From Amaranthus tricolor (Eukaryota; Streptophyta; Magnoliopsida; Caryophyllales; Amaranthaceae): 64,000 nt of DNA. A program made the position numbers and the translations under genes. A model generated the notes under the pieces. That model was not told the DNA's origin. It saw only the letters and a list, made by a program, of their open reading frames with translations, and did not search any database. Where the stretch lies: assembly GCF_026212465.1 (NCBI RefSeq), contig NC_080052.1, positions 19,691,468 through 19,755,467 on the forward strand, in the 5' to 3' direction. Of the stretch, positions 51,396 through 62,280 are shown one piece after another; positions within the stretch are counted from its first letter, which is position 1; each line of letters starts with the position of its first letter.

Positions 51396-54300
51396 TCAAT
51401 TCTTTGTTGTCGATGCTTGGGTTGATATTATTTCAGAAGAGTTCTTCTTAGGCTTTCCCCTTTTAGCAGTACTTACACCACTCCTTCCGCTTGCACTACC
51501 AGTCCTACCCCCTCTACTCCCTTCCCCTGCTCTAATTGTCCTGTTGCCTTTACCTAAAGAACTCGGTTGTGCAGACACGTTGTGATGGGATAACTCTGGT
51601 GTGTTCGTTGCGACATCAACAATCTTTTTCGGTCTTCCTCTTCTTCTTTTCAATGGAGGTGGTTGCTCAACCGCTTTACCCTTATCCGGACATTTCCTTT
51701 TGTTATGTCCAACCGTATTGCAAATGCCACATGTCATTTGAACCCCGTGTCTTGAGAGCTTTCCCGGTTTTTTAGGATCTTCATGCGGATCCTTAATTCT
51801 GTTTTTTCGTGGTCTACCCGGACCAATCTTAATTGGAGGAGGATCGATCGGTTTGTCAATTTTAGGCCAATACCTCTCGCCAATACAAGGATTGATGCTT
51901 CCTTCATAGGCTCTCAAATAAGCCTGTCTAGTGTAGCACTGATCAACAAATGACTCAACCTCCTTGTGCAAGTAAAAAATAGATGCAACTGCATGACAAC
52001 ATGGAATCCCTCTTAAATCCCATTTCTTGCAAGTACAAGTTCTATTTTCAATATCAACCTCTAAAACATCCATACAATAGGCTACTTGGAAACGCGTTGA
52101 TGTTGAAGGAATGACAGTGCACTTAACTGCTTCTTGCTTCTCTGAGTCTAACATTTTTTGTACTTTGGGACATAACAAACCCTTCCACTTCTTCAATGCC
52201 TCTTCCTTTTTATTTGCCATCCTCTTCATTAGCATTGTTCTAATTTCTTCAAGCATATCTATTAAATGATGGGATCTAGCATTCATGATGTAATTATTAA
52301 AAGTTTCTACCATATTGCTCAAAATAACATCACACTTGCCGTCTAGTTTGACAAAAGATCTACAAAACAAGTGTGGACCACATTTCCTAAAGGCATCAAC
52401 AGCAACCGGATTAACATCCTCCATCTCCGTAATTGCTTCCTCAAAATCAGCCAAGTTGTATGCTTTGACACATCTCCAAAACAGTAATTTCAACTCTTGT
52501 CCTTTGAACGACTTGTTCCAATTTGCGTAGATGTGCCTAGCACAATGCCTATGTTCTGCTTTTGGAAGCTCCAGCTGGACTGCCCTCAAAATGCTCTGTA
52601 CAGGATATAAGTGAATTATGCATTTTCATGTGTAGGTACAATGCAGATGCAGATGCATAATCCTGAATTGCAGATGCAGGAGAATGCAGCATGTTTATCA
52701 TGTACAATGCAGAATACAGAATGTTCTGATATGGGGTTCACATCACAGAATGTTCATACTTTTGCTCGTTATCATGATATTACTATGCAGCTAAATCCAG
52801 CACAGTATACTAAAGACGAAATAGCTAAATCAGTAAGGAAGGGTGTATACCTGGTGTTCATCTGATATTAATATCCAGTCTTTACCATTATCATGAGGCA
52901 CACACTTCTTCAATTCAGAAATGAACCATTGCCATGATTCATTGTTTTCACCCTCAACAACAGCCCACGCCAATGGATACATTTGCTCGTTAGGGTCTCT
53001 CCCAACTGCACTTAATAGCATTCCTCCCAAGAATGTTTTAAGAAAACAACCATCAATGCACAATATTTTCTTGCACCCACAACCCAACCATCTTTAATCC
53101 CTTCAAAGCAAACAAAAAGCCTCTGAAATGTGGGTGGATTTGTGCTTGGATCGGTAACAACAACGAAGTGGCTATTAGGGTTACTTCGTTCTAAAACCCC
53201 AACATAGCTCATGAGCTTCTGATAATGTTGTTTCATGGATCCATGTAACCTCCTATGTGCAGCATACTTAATCTTGTACGCAAAGCCCCTACTAATGATA
53301 ATTCGAAATTGTTTCCTAACAATATCAACTAGTTCTGCAGAAGGAATGTGTGGCTTTGACTTGAATAAATCAAGTAACTGCTCTGCACACCAAGAAGCTT
53401 TGAATTGTCGATTAGAATCCATGTTTCTTTGACAAGTGTGATCACCATTAACTTTCTTGACAATAAAGGAAGCTCTTTTTTTATCCCAACTGGCGTAAAG
53501 CTTAAAGGGACAACCATCAACACACCTTACACCAAGCTTATTCAATTTAGACTTGTCACTCAAATAAAACTTTACATTCCTTCCCTGATGAATTGCATAT
53601 TTCCTTACCGCCTCCTTAAATTCAACTGGGGTGCTAAAAACTTGCCCAACAATCCATTTGAACCTCCTAAAATCGGTAGTAGCATCCTCATATTCATCAT
53701 TACTATGTTCATACTCAGATAAACCCTGTGTGTTACTACACTCACCCAATTTCAAAACAGAATCACCCACTTGCTCTACTTCTTCGAATGACAATGAGAA
53801 ATCTTGACTATGCACAAGCTCCTCCGAAATTTCATCCTCATCTTCATCCTCATACGATAGCTCATAATCAGAATCATCATCCTCAGATGCATCTTCATCA
53901 CTTACCTCAGCACTAATACCAAAATGTGGCTCATCTTCAGAAAAATCATATTCAAGAGGTACGGAACTTTCACTAAGGGCTTGTTTTGCCTTAGATGCTC
54001 TCTTAGGAGTCAACTTTTTCCTATTCCCAAAAGTGGACAAAACTTCACTACCTTTAGTACCACTTTTTGATATTTCTAGAATCAACATCTCATTATCCTT
54101 ATCATTAACTACATACACAGATAATGCTCTATTTTCAACAGCTATTTCAGTCATTTTCCCAACACAAATATCATCGGTAACTCTCTTTAACCCTTCCAAA
54201 AAGCTAACAGCATTAGGTAATTGATACCAAAGACAAAACTCATGTTTTACCCCAAGATCCTCCTTTACAATTCCTTCTAACTCAAAAAATGACATCTTAT

Positions 54301-54653
54301 CTAGGTCTATGGAGATGGTTTTACATATACCATACACATACTCAAAGCCCACAACTCCTTTTTCTAATACCCCATCATACCAAAACTTCAAAGTAATTGA
54401 TTCATTCAAATTAGCCTAAAAACAAGCAAAAAAACACTAAATTACATCCATTTTCAAAGGCATAAACGTTTTTAATCAACATCAAACAATAATCATGTAT
54501 GGATTAACAAAATAGATACAAAAATCCATCCATTTTCGAGTAAATGGACAAAAAATTTCATTCATTTTCGCTTAAATGGATACAAGCCCTAATTTTTGGT
54601 ATTAAAACAAAATTAGGAATTTATATTGCAATTGAGAAGAATTAACTTACCAT
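51396..54653 (-). pseudogene. MuDR-type MULE transposase, three exons, one frameshift
   Basis: Model: ATG alone at 54653-54651 (exon 1, followed by GTAAGT), exon 2 54415-52851, exon 3 52595-51396; GT-AG introns of 235 and 255 bp. Allowing for one lost base near 53080, the length is 922 residues. Domains: PB1-like N-terminus (1-110), acidic stretch (about 150-240), MuDR DNA-binding region (FSTPVEFKEAVRKYAIHQGR, later GDHTC; about 250-330), MULE transposase core (LCIDGCFLKTFLGG and WILISDEHQ supply two Asp), SWIM zinc finger CTCKKWDLRGIPCCHAVA and a CX2CX4HX4C knuckle (CGICNTVGHNKRKC) before a basic tail (RRRGRPKK). The family cuts and joins MULE ends. The frameshift lies just before the first catalytic Asp, so this copy is probably inactive unless the base is a sequencing error. 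Confidence 0.9.
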
Positions 54654-54859
54654 GAATGAGAAGAAGATGATTGAAGAACAAGCCCTAATTTTCGCTGCGT
54701 GAGGAAGATGAATGTGGAATGCTATGCGTGAGGAAGATGAGCTCTGTTTCGTTACTAAGGTTCATCGGTTGCTGAGGTTCTGTTTGTTTACTAAATTTCA
54801 TCAGCAAAAAAAAAAGGATTTTAAAGGAAATATGCAAGTTTACCGGTAACAGGTAAACT

Positions 54860-54971
54860 GGTATGCCAGCGGGAAATATGTATCAAAGTTCGTATTGTTC
54901 ATGGTTAATTGAAAATTCGTATTATTGTAGGAAAATCAGTGAAAGTTCGTATTATTCAGGATAATTTTTCC
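54860..54971 (-). repeat. MULE right terminal inverted repeat
   Basis: Mirror of 50338-50450, ending TTATCC-TTTTTCC-like at 54971. It probably carries the promoter of the transposase gene. Confidence 0.9.
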
Positions 54972-55004
54972 TTTAAATTTTTGAAATTTAAAACCTTCAA
55001 GTTG

Positions 55005-55012
55005 TATTTATA
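55005..55012 (+). promoter_or_regulatory. TATA-like box of APC13
   Basis: TATTTATA, about 80 bp upstream of the ATG and only 33 bp from the MULE end. Confidence 0.5.
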
Positions 55013-55087
55013 CTATAGTTAAAAGAGTAAAAAATCCTATTTGATTTGAAAAATTGAAAGGATTTCTGATTAGAGTAATAGAAGAAA

Positions 55088-58000
55088 ATGGCGGAAGTGT
55101 TTGGCTTAGGGATTTTGATTGATATAGTTGATGAAGAATGGATGAGCGATACTCTTCCTGATGAAGGTAAACCAACCACCCTTCCCAATTTATTCTTTTG
55201 ATCCACACTTAATTTGAATGTGTTACTGAATTTTGTCGAATTGTTTTAGAGATTGTCTTACCACCCGCGGCCATTGCTCGCATTGAAGATGCTGATGATC
55301 CCAGTAAGTCTCGTTTCATATTGTTGGCTAAGAATTATGTTCTTGGTTAGAGTTTTGTTTCTGGATAAGAAGGACTGAAATACGCTAGTTCTTAGAGTAA
55401 ATGGAAAAATGTTAGGTTATGTTTGGTAATAAGCATTTCATTTTAAATTGTAGATTTCAATTATGAATTCATTAAGGTTGTGTTTGGGAACAAACATTTC
55501 ATTTCAAATTGTAGATTTGAATTATGAATTCATTAAAGAAGAATCGGAGATTGACAAGGTTAGGGAAGTCATTCTCAAGCCCTTATCTATATTTACTTTT
55601 AAAACATTGGTGGATTTGATTCAAATCCAAATTTAAAATTTTTTTATTTGCCAAATACTAAATTTGAGTCAAATCCACATTTTCAAATGAAATCTGCATT
55701 CCTAGACATAGCATAAGGGGATTTGGACACAAAATTCACGAAATAATGAACTTTATTGATAATCTGATGCTCCTTTCGTCTCTCCCTACCCCACTGTGTT
55801 TGCAATATTTAAAGTACAATAGTATAGATAAAAGAATCAGATGCGTGACATTCCCCACTTTTCTTAAGATATATTTCTCCCCACTTGGTGCTTGAGATGT
55901 TCGTGAAATAAGCCCTAGAGATGCAAAGAGAGAACTAGTCACACTTAGCACTAGAATGAGCTAAATGAAAAAACCTCGAAAATGTTGAAACCAGAATGAC
56001 AATCTGAAATAATTAGCTAGAGAATAAAAGAGCTGGAGAGCTTAGAATTAGGAATGCTATTTTGGTTTAGGGGGAAGTTTGTGATAGGATTATGGGTGAC
56101 TTATGTTCACCAAGTAATGAAGAATATAATTAAGAAAATTAATCATATGCATTTGTGTAGATTAGATGAGGACTCATCTCATTTTGGTGATTGGTTATGG
56201 GAATCAATAGTGCATTGTACTATTGGTAATAAAATCTTCACATGTGAAAGATGGATGAGGAAGAAATCAGTCCTAGGATCAAGTGTTAAGAGCATTGGAG
56301 ACTATAGCATACATGAAAAGCAAAGTCAAGCAAGAAAGAACTCAGAACAGGACACCTGCTGTCCGCTCGACCCATGCATGGTCGAGCCATGGTCGAGCAG
56401 GACCTTCTACCTTCCTTTTTGTTCGTTTCTGCTGCTGCTGCTGTGCTATGGGCTACTGCTGCCCCATTTTGTTGACCCTTGTTTCCTTGTAAATACCCAC
56501 TTATGTGCTACCTTGTTTAGTGGACCAAAGTCTCATCAGTGACCTACCTTTCTTGCTCAAGTACACTCCCTAAGTAGCTCCTCTCATCCCTTCACTTAAA
56601 CCTTATTTTGTGATCCTTGAGTGAGGTTAATACCTCCCCTTTCAGTTTGCAATGCCCTCTGGGGATATTTCTATTCCCAAAGCAAGCATAACTTTTCTCG
56701 CACTTCCCGAATCTGTTACAGTGGAAGTCGAGCACAAAGAATAACCCATGAAATGAGAACATACGCAAAGGCATCATGTCTTATGAGTTATGACTTGGTC
56801 AGGCCCTTGAGGGTGCCATAATGTAAAAATGCGGCAGTGGTCGTAATCGCGATAACGTAACGGTGTTGCGGTAACGGGAGTTATGTGGTTAACGTAACGT
56901 CTAAATGTCGGTCGAATCATAAGATATCACTCATACGGCTAAAAATGCGATTATTTTACACCTTCCCAACGTTGGAAATATTTTGTTCGTTTGTTTTGAA
57001 AATCTTTACAACGCGGCCGGTACAATGCGATGCAACCTTGTTTTTACACTATGGGCGTGCGCCCCATACAGAGGAGTGTGCTTCTTTGTTGCCTCTCATA
57101 ATTTGTTTTCCTTACCTTTTCTGCATATTTCACTAACATAGTGTTGAGCTAACTTACTTAATACTTGAGAAATGGTCAATGATAATTATATGATTATGAA
57201 GTTAGGAAATGTATGAAAAATTGGGCTTTTGCTCTCTATTTCAGTTTCATTTAAAGATTATTTGTTGAATGAATTGGCATTCCTCTCATGAAGTTGAGCA
57301 TTGTACGCTCTTGTAATGTTATCCCTAGAAATTAAGCATTGTACACTCTTGCAATGTTATAAATGTTTTGATTAAGTCTAGAGCTTTAAATTTATTTAAG
57401 GCTTATACAATCCATATATGGAAGGCATTTGTGGTTGACCTTACAAGATGTAGATGCCTTCACCAATATTTTAGTTGTACTGCAATGATCTGATATTTGG
57501 GTATAATTGGTTTACGAAGGGGTAATTAAGTAATTACCTTGTAGTGGTAACTTGGGGAATAAGTTAGTTTTAAGTGGTAGCTTTCTTATAAATAAGGGCA
57601 ATTAAAGGCTCATTAGCATCAAGAAAATTAGTAAACACATTGTGGGTGAGTTTTATACTTAATGGGAGACCTCAAGCATCTCGAATAGCTTGATCTATCG
57701 TTCCTTGTTATGCTTTTAGGGTTGTAATCTTTCTCTTATCATCCAATCAATAATATATTTCTCTTTTTGTCATTTTATTCTCAATTTACTGCATTAGTTT
57801 GCTTTTCCGGTCCATAGCAAACATGGTATCAGAGCGGTACGATTCCGGTGACCGGAATATCGCCGGAGATGTCATAAGTCCAGAAAATGCTCAAGAAACT
57901 TACCTAGATGCATATTTTGGGGGTTTTGGGACTGAAATTTCACCATTGGAGATGTGCAGAAGGGCTTTCCAAGAAAATGTCTTTCACTCATTCAAACCGA

Positions 58001-60550
58001 CCTCTATGAATGAGATTTATGAAAAATAGGGAAAAGAAATTTGTGAATTTTGCAATGAACATGTTGAGTCAGAACTGTCGGAACATGAATGCAAGTACAA
58101 AGGGTTTTCACTTCTCATCCTCCATGAAGGAATGAAGGATGAACCAATGGTAATTGTATACCACGAAAACACTGAAAGGGAAGAAAGAGAACACATTCAA
58201 GATTTGAAAAACAAAGCAGAGTACTCGACAACAATGGAGAGTGAAAAGGAGTTGAGCAGAACCTGTAAGATGTTTTTACTGCAAAATGAAAGAAAGAAAA
58301 AGAAAAACAGAAAACAAGAGATAAAAAGAAAATAACGAATAAAAGAGGAACAAATTAGACATACAACAAAAAGGACAAAGTAAAAAAGAAAAAGAAGAGT
58401 GGTTGTTTGTATCCCAGTGAGCTGGGAGTAGGTGATACGGTGGACGTAAGACCGGTAGTCAGAGAGAGTGGGAGAATGTGGGTCAGGCATGTTGTGGATC
58501 GGGTGGTGGTCCAGGTTGTCGGCGGCCTAGGAGGAAAAAAGAAGAGGAAAAAAAAGGAGGAAACAAATGTTAAAAAAAAATAGGGATTGTTGGAGTTGAC
58601 GGCGGCAAGGGAGGCGTCAACAGAGCAGGAAGAAAATACCGGCAAGAAAAGAAGTTGATGGGCAACTGACTGGGGAGGAGCGTAGCCACGCCGGAGTTTT
58701 CTGGGGGCTTGCCGGCCATTTTTTGTGATTCTTTTGACTTTTGGAAGGAATGGATTTATAAACCTTGTACTTCCTTGACTTTTTGTGAGTTTCTTTTCAG
58801 TTTATATAATTTAGTTTTCTATATTACAATTTGAGAGATCTTTTTTTTCTTCTTTTGGTTATGAACTAAGAATAGTCTTAGTTATAGTGAGGATCATTGG
58901 TTTTGAGATAGTGAGATAACAATTTTTCCATATTGAATTTACGCTAGTCAGTTTTTTATTGTTAGTTTTAAAATTTAATAGCTGACTTTGTATTAGGTCA
59001 ATCCAAATTTGTTTGTTTGGGCCTTAAAGTTGTTATGGATAATCTTGATAATCTGTATAATAAAAACATTCTAATAAACTTTAGCTTGCCTGGTTCACAC
59101 TAACTTGTGCAATAGGATTTTTGGTTATTAGTTTCTTGCCTTGTATTGTATGGTATGGTGCATTTGGATGGAGAGAATTACTGGAGAAGTATGATTTTTG
59201 GATTACAGCATTACTATCTTACTCATGTAGCTGTAGAATGTAGATTTTTGATGATTGGGATGATTACAGATTGCGAATGTTGTCCTTTGCAGTGTATGGG
59301 ACTCCGATAAGTAATTAACTCAAAGAAATCGATTTATAATACTGGACAATTAGAATTTACTATATGAATCAAAATTTGCTTTGGCCTGAGCAAACGGTAA
59401 CATGAAACAGGATAAGAGTGCATCTAATGAAATTGGAATGGGAGTTGTGTGCAATTTTTGAGCCATGATCAGTTCTGGTTTAGTTTTTGACCTATTTTGG
59501 GCGAACCGTGAACTCAAAAAGAAAATTAAGTATAAGTGCTCTCTAAGTTTAACTTGCAGATGAACACTTTTTGGGTTGTAAAAAAAATGAGATTGGCAGA
59601 TTCGCCGAAAAACTTTTCAGACATTCAACAATTAGAGGTGTTTATGAGTGTGTGGTGTAGGGCGTGCGCTGATTGAATGTTTCAAGTATATGTGTGTAGC
59701 CTTTCAAAAGTTCAACTGCTTGGAACGGGCAAACCAATTTTGTTCTTCTTGCAGTTGGAACTTGGATGCACTTAGGCACATGATTAGCTCGTGCTCCAAT
59801 AGGAGAGCAACTGCGCCCTCTTGATTCTTGGGGTGAGCTAAGGATTTGTTTACCAGGATTGCTATGGGTATTGCTCGATAAACATAATCATGCTTCCTGC
59901 TCATAAGAATGCTTTTTTGGTTGGGATTCCTTCTGTTGAATCATGACTACTCTTTTAGTCCTTTGTTTTGTATATATATACAGTCCTTTTTTGGAGAGTG
60001 GTAGCTAGGTAGGAATTATACCAAAGAATTAGATATGATGATTAAAAGATGCACCCTTCTTTTTTCTGCTAAATTGTAAACTAATTTGATTTCTGCAAGC
60101 TAGATACCGGAATTTAGTTTTTACTAAACCTATATTTACTCAAAGCATTATGCTGCAGTTGGCTGGCGAATTTTGAACTAAATTTTGCATTCTCTGGTAA
60201 AGTATATTTCAGTAGAATTAGTTTCCCAAGCTTCATTTTTCTTATAGAATGATCAAAAAAGAAAAGAGGGTATTTGGGAGAGGACAGAGGAAGAGACGGG
60301 AAGGAAAATGTGGCATCCTAAAACACAATTTTTCCTTAGAAATTGACATCGTTTTACTGACCTCAGAAACAAAAAGTGGAAAACTTGGATTCAATCCAAT
60401 CACATTTTATAAAAACAAGAGTTTTTCAGTTCACTTTCACTTCCTTGGTATATACTAATGTTTTTTATTACTGCATTATTAACAGATGAAGAAACCCCCG
60501 TAGCGAACGGAGATACATGGCATGACCTCGCATTGGGTAGACAACAGTGA
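55088..60550 (+). CDS. APC13: Anaphase-promoting complex subunit 13 (BONSAI-like), three exons
   Basis: Exons 55088-55166, 55250-55303 and 60486-60550 join in phase (79+54+65 = 198 bp) to give 65 residues. The start, [19 protein letters not shown], has the APC13 signature [13 protein letters not shown] followed by DTLPDE. A Pro-rich middle ([17 protein letters not shown]) and the end [13 protein letters not shown] match the family, including the invariant TWHDLAL. APC13 stabilises TPR subunits of the nuclear APC/C ubiquitin ligase, which drives cell-cycle exit from mitosis. Splice sites: GAAG|GTAAAC, TTTTAG|AG, CCA|GTAAGT, AACAG|AT. The length equals the plant norm. Intron 2 is 5182 bp and holds several repeats and a retrotransposon leader. 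The Arabidopsis orthologue BONSAI is known for silencing that spreads from a nearby transposon. No coding lesion is seen. Confidence 0.93.
55418..55539. repeat. 61-bp tandem duplication in APC13 intron 2
   Basis: Two copies of GTTTGGTAATAAGCATTTCA-type sequence continuing to ATGAATTCATTAA, about 90 per cent alike. It looks like part of a GTGTTTGGGA MITE related to 4126-4661, whose possible other end is near 55700 (CCTAGACATAGC). Confidence 0.65.
55540..56823. other. APC13 intron 2, repeat-rich part
   Basis: Contains an LTR-like non-coding block (about 56100-56550) with CGCTCGACC, ATGGTCGAGC words at 56370-56402 and a (CTG)n-like run near 56430. The frames here are not credible genes. Confidence 0.45.
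56824..57053. repeat. Dispersed repeat copy B (in APC13 intron 2)
   Basis: Aligns with 2636-2866 in the same orientation, from TAAAAATGCGGCAGTGGTCG to TTGTTTTTACACTATG. It is again CG- and GTAACG-rich. Confidence 0.8.
57491..57835 (+). mobile_element. LTR end and primer site of a retrotransposon remnant
   Basis: An LTR-like stretch with TATA (CTTATAAATAAGGGC, about 57584) and an AT-rich polyadenylation area ends in AACA, followed at 57824-57835 by TGGTATCAGAGC, the initiator tRNA-Met primer site. The LTR start is a guess (TGATATTTGGGT). No second LTR found, so this is a truncated insertion in APC13 intron 2. Confidence 0.65.
57836..60485. other. APC13 intron 2, downstream part
   Basis: 57836-58340 may be the leader or gag region of the retrotransposon remnant, with an unrecognised broken frame ([20 protein letters not shown], then a stop at 58027). 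58340-58700 is purine-rich. From about 58740 to the acceptor at 60485 I see unique-looking AT-rich intron sequence. Confidence 0.5.
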
Positions 60551-62280
60551 ATACAAATCCATGCATCTGGGGCATACAATATCAATGAGGAGTTATTATC
60601 CGAGTAGTGGTGTTTAATATTGTGGGGAATAGTTTCAGAAATGTTCACTGGTGTAACAGTAAACTAGATTGAGTAGATTCCCATTTGTGTTGCTGTATAA
60701 GATCTAAATTAATGAATGTGATGAAGATGGTATTGTTGTTGAACAGTACTCTTGTACCTCCATCCTTTTGAAATTACTAGGTTGTGACTTGTGAGGGAAG
60801 ATGTCATTATCAGTAACAATCTTGAGGGAACAGAGTAGTACACTAGTAAGCAGAGATGCTCAAAACATACCCGACTACCTGAAATTTACCCGATCTTGTA
60901 ATTAAACCTGAATTGACTCGACTTCAAAGTGATTTACAATTATGTAAAATACAATATGGACGTAAAACCCAATTTTAAATCGGCTCAAAACTCTTAATTT
61001 GAAATCAACTTGATAACCAGAATGATCACTACCACTACTAGTAAATAGTAAATGACAAAGTGTCCTTGTGTTTGGCATTATCGAGTTAGTTTGATGGCAT
61101 TACTCCTGCTTTTTTTTTACTCATAACTGATTCTGATAATGTGGGGTTGAAGCCAGGCCACCATAAATTTGTCAGATACTCACTCTATTGATAATTCCAG
61201 CACTTTTATAGTTGGCGTTAATAGTATTACTCTTACGCACAGTTTATAAAGGACAAGGGAGTTTACTTTTGGAGTGGAGCATTCAACCAAAAGCTTTTGC
61301 TCCCAACTTTGTTGTTTGATTCACTTGTAAATTCCGCCAAATCTAATTCAATTGAGGACCACCTAAAACCTACTCCCATTGCCAAGAATTTGCAACAACA
61401 CACATGCATTGTTAGTAAGAAAATAAGAAAATAATTATATTGTATTGATATGATTAAAAATAAGAGAAATTCTGTTATTTTTAACTCTTACACTCCCTTC
61501 GTCTCATAGCATAGCATTAGAGTTTGTCTTAATTTAGCCTTTGGCCATTACCCATATATTTATTTTTCTTTTTTTTTTCTCATTCAAATATTTCTCACGT
61601 GTTCCTATAAAACATAATTTTTTTGCCATTTTTACAATTGTTTTTGATATTTACTCCATACTTAGGGTAATTCTATAGGACACAGAATATTCATAAATAT
61701 TTATATTAAAATTTTTTTTAATATGAAATATTACAAATGTAACGAAAAAAATAAAAAAATAAAACGGGATGAGTACCTTAACTCATTGGATCACTTTGAT
61801 CAACCAATTGAGCATTTAAGATGGCTAGTTGCCTAGTTATGACCCATTTTATTTTTAGTTTATTACACATTCATCTGAATATGAAAGCTAGGAGTACATA
61901 TCGGGTTATGTCCCCCCTTTTGTTTGGCCAAATTCGTTGTTACTTGATTCATCAAAATAAGTATAATAACTTATAATTCTAACCTAATCTGATTGGACCT
62001 AAATGAATCATCCAATCAATCATAGACTTGAAAGTACTATACAATTACCAAAATAGGTGGACTTGAATTAAAGTTCTTTAATTTGAACTAATCCGATAAA
62101 CACAACTTAAAACATGCAGACTAAATATACAAGAAAATCCCAAATGGGCCCCTAAACAAAAGACTAAAATTGAAATTGAATCAAACACACAAATAAATAC
62201 AAAAATTGAAATCAATAAACTAATTTATCAAAAAAATGCACGAAATAAGATAAGTTTCAACTTAAAAATAAGCGTGTAAT
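60551..62280. other. APC13 3' flank and intergenic DNA
   Basis: The first 200-250 bp should be the APC13 3' untranslated region. 60855-61030 has CCCGA-rich phrases of a dispersed repeat, and 61490-61680 resembles a Stowaway end (CTCCCTTCGTCTCATAGCA). No gene. Confidence 0.5.

Larger units (their letters stand above)
50329..54980. mobile_element. MULE (MuDR-type) DNA transposon, nearly intact, two genes
   Basis: The element spans 50338-54971 with terminal inverted repeats of about 113 bp, flanked by TTTAAATTT at 50329-50337 and 54972-54980. That is the 9-bp duplication expected of Mutator-like elements, though this site is itself palindromic. Each terminal repeat contains three copies of AATAATACGAACTTT. 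Inside are a minus-strand transposase gene and a convergent plus-strand gene for a small GRF zinc-finger protein. The terminal repeats differ at only a few positions and each gene has one evident lesion, so the element is young. Confidence 0.93.

Noticed and set aside
55540..56820. 162-codon frame at 56054-56542 as a gene
   Set aside because: Lies in an LTR-like block with (CTG)n and CTCGA words; the protein has no recognisable domain and the region is spliced out of APC13.
57799..58335. Possible gene (frames of 76 and 67 codons)
   Set aside because: The first frame starts in the LTR and crosses a retrotransposon primer site; the second is low-complexity Lys/Glu. Treated as a degraded retrotransposon leader in the APC13 intron.
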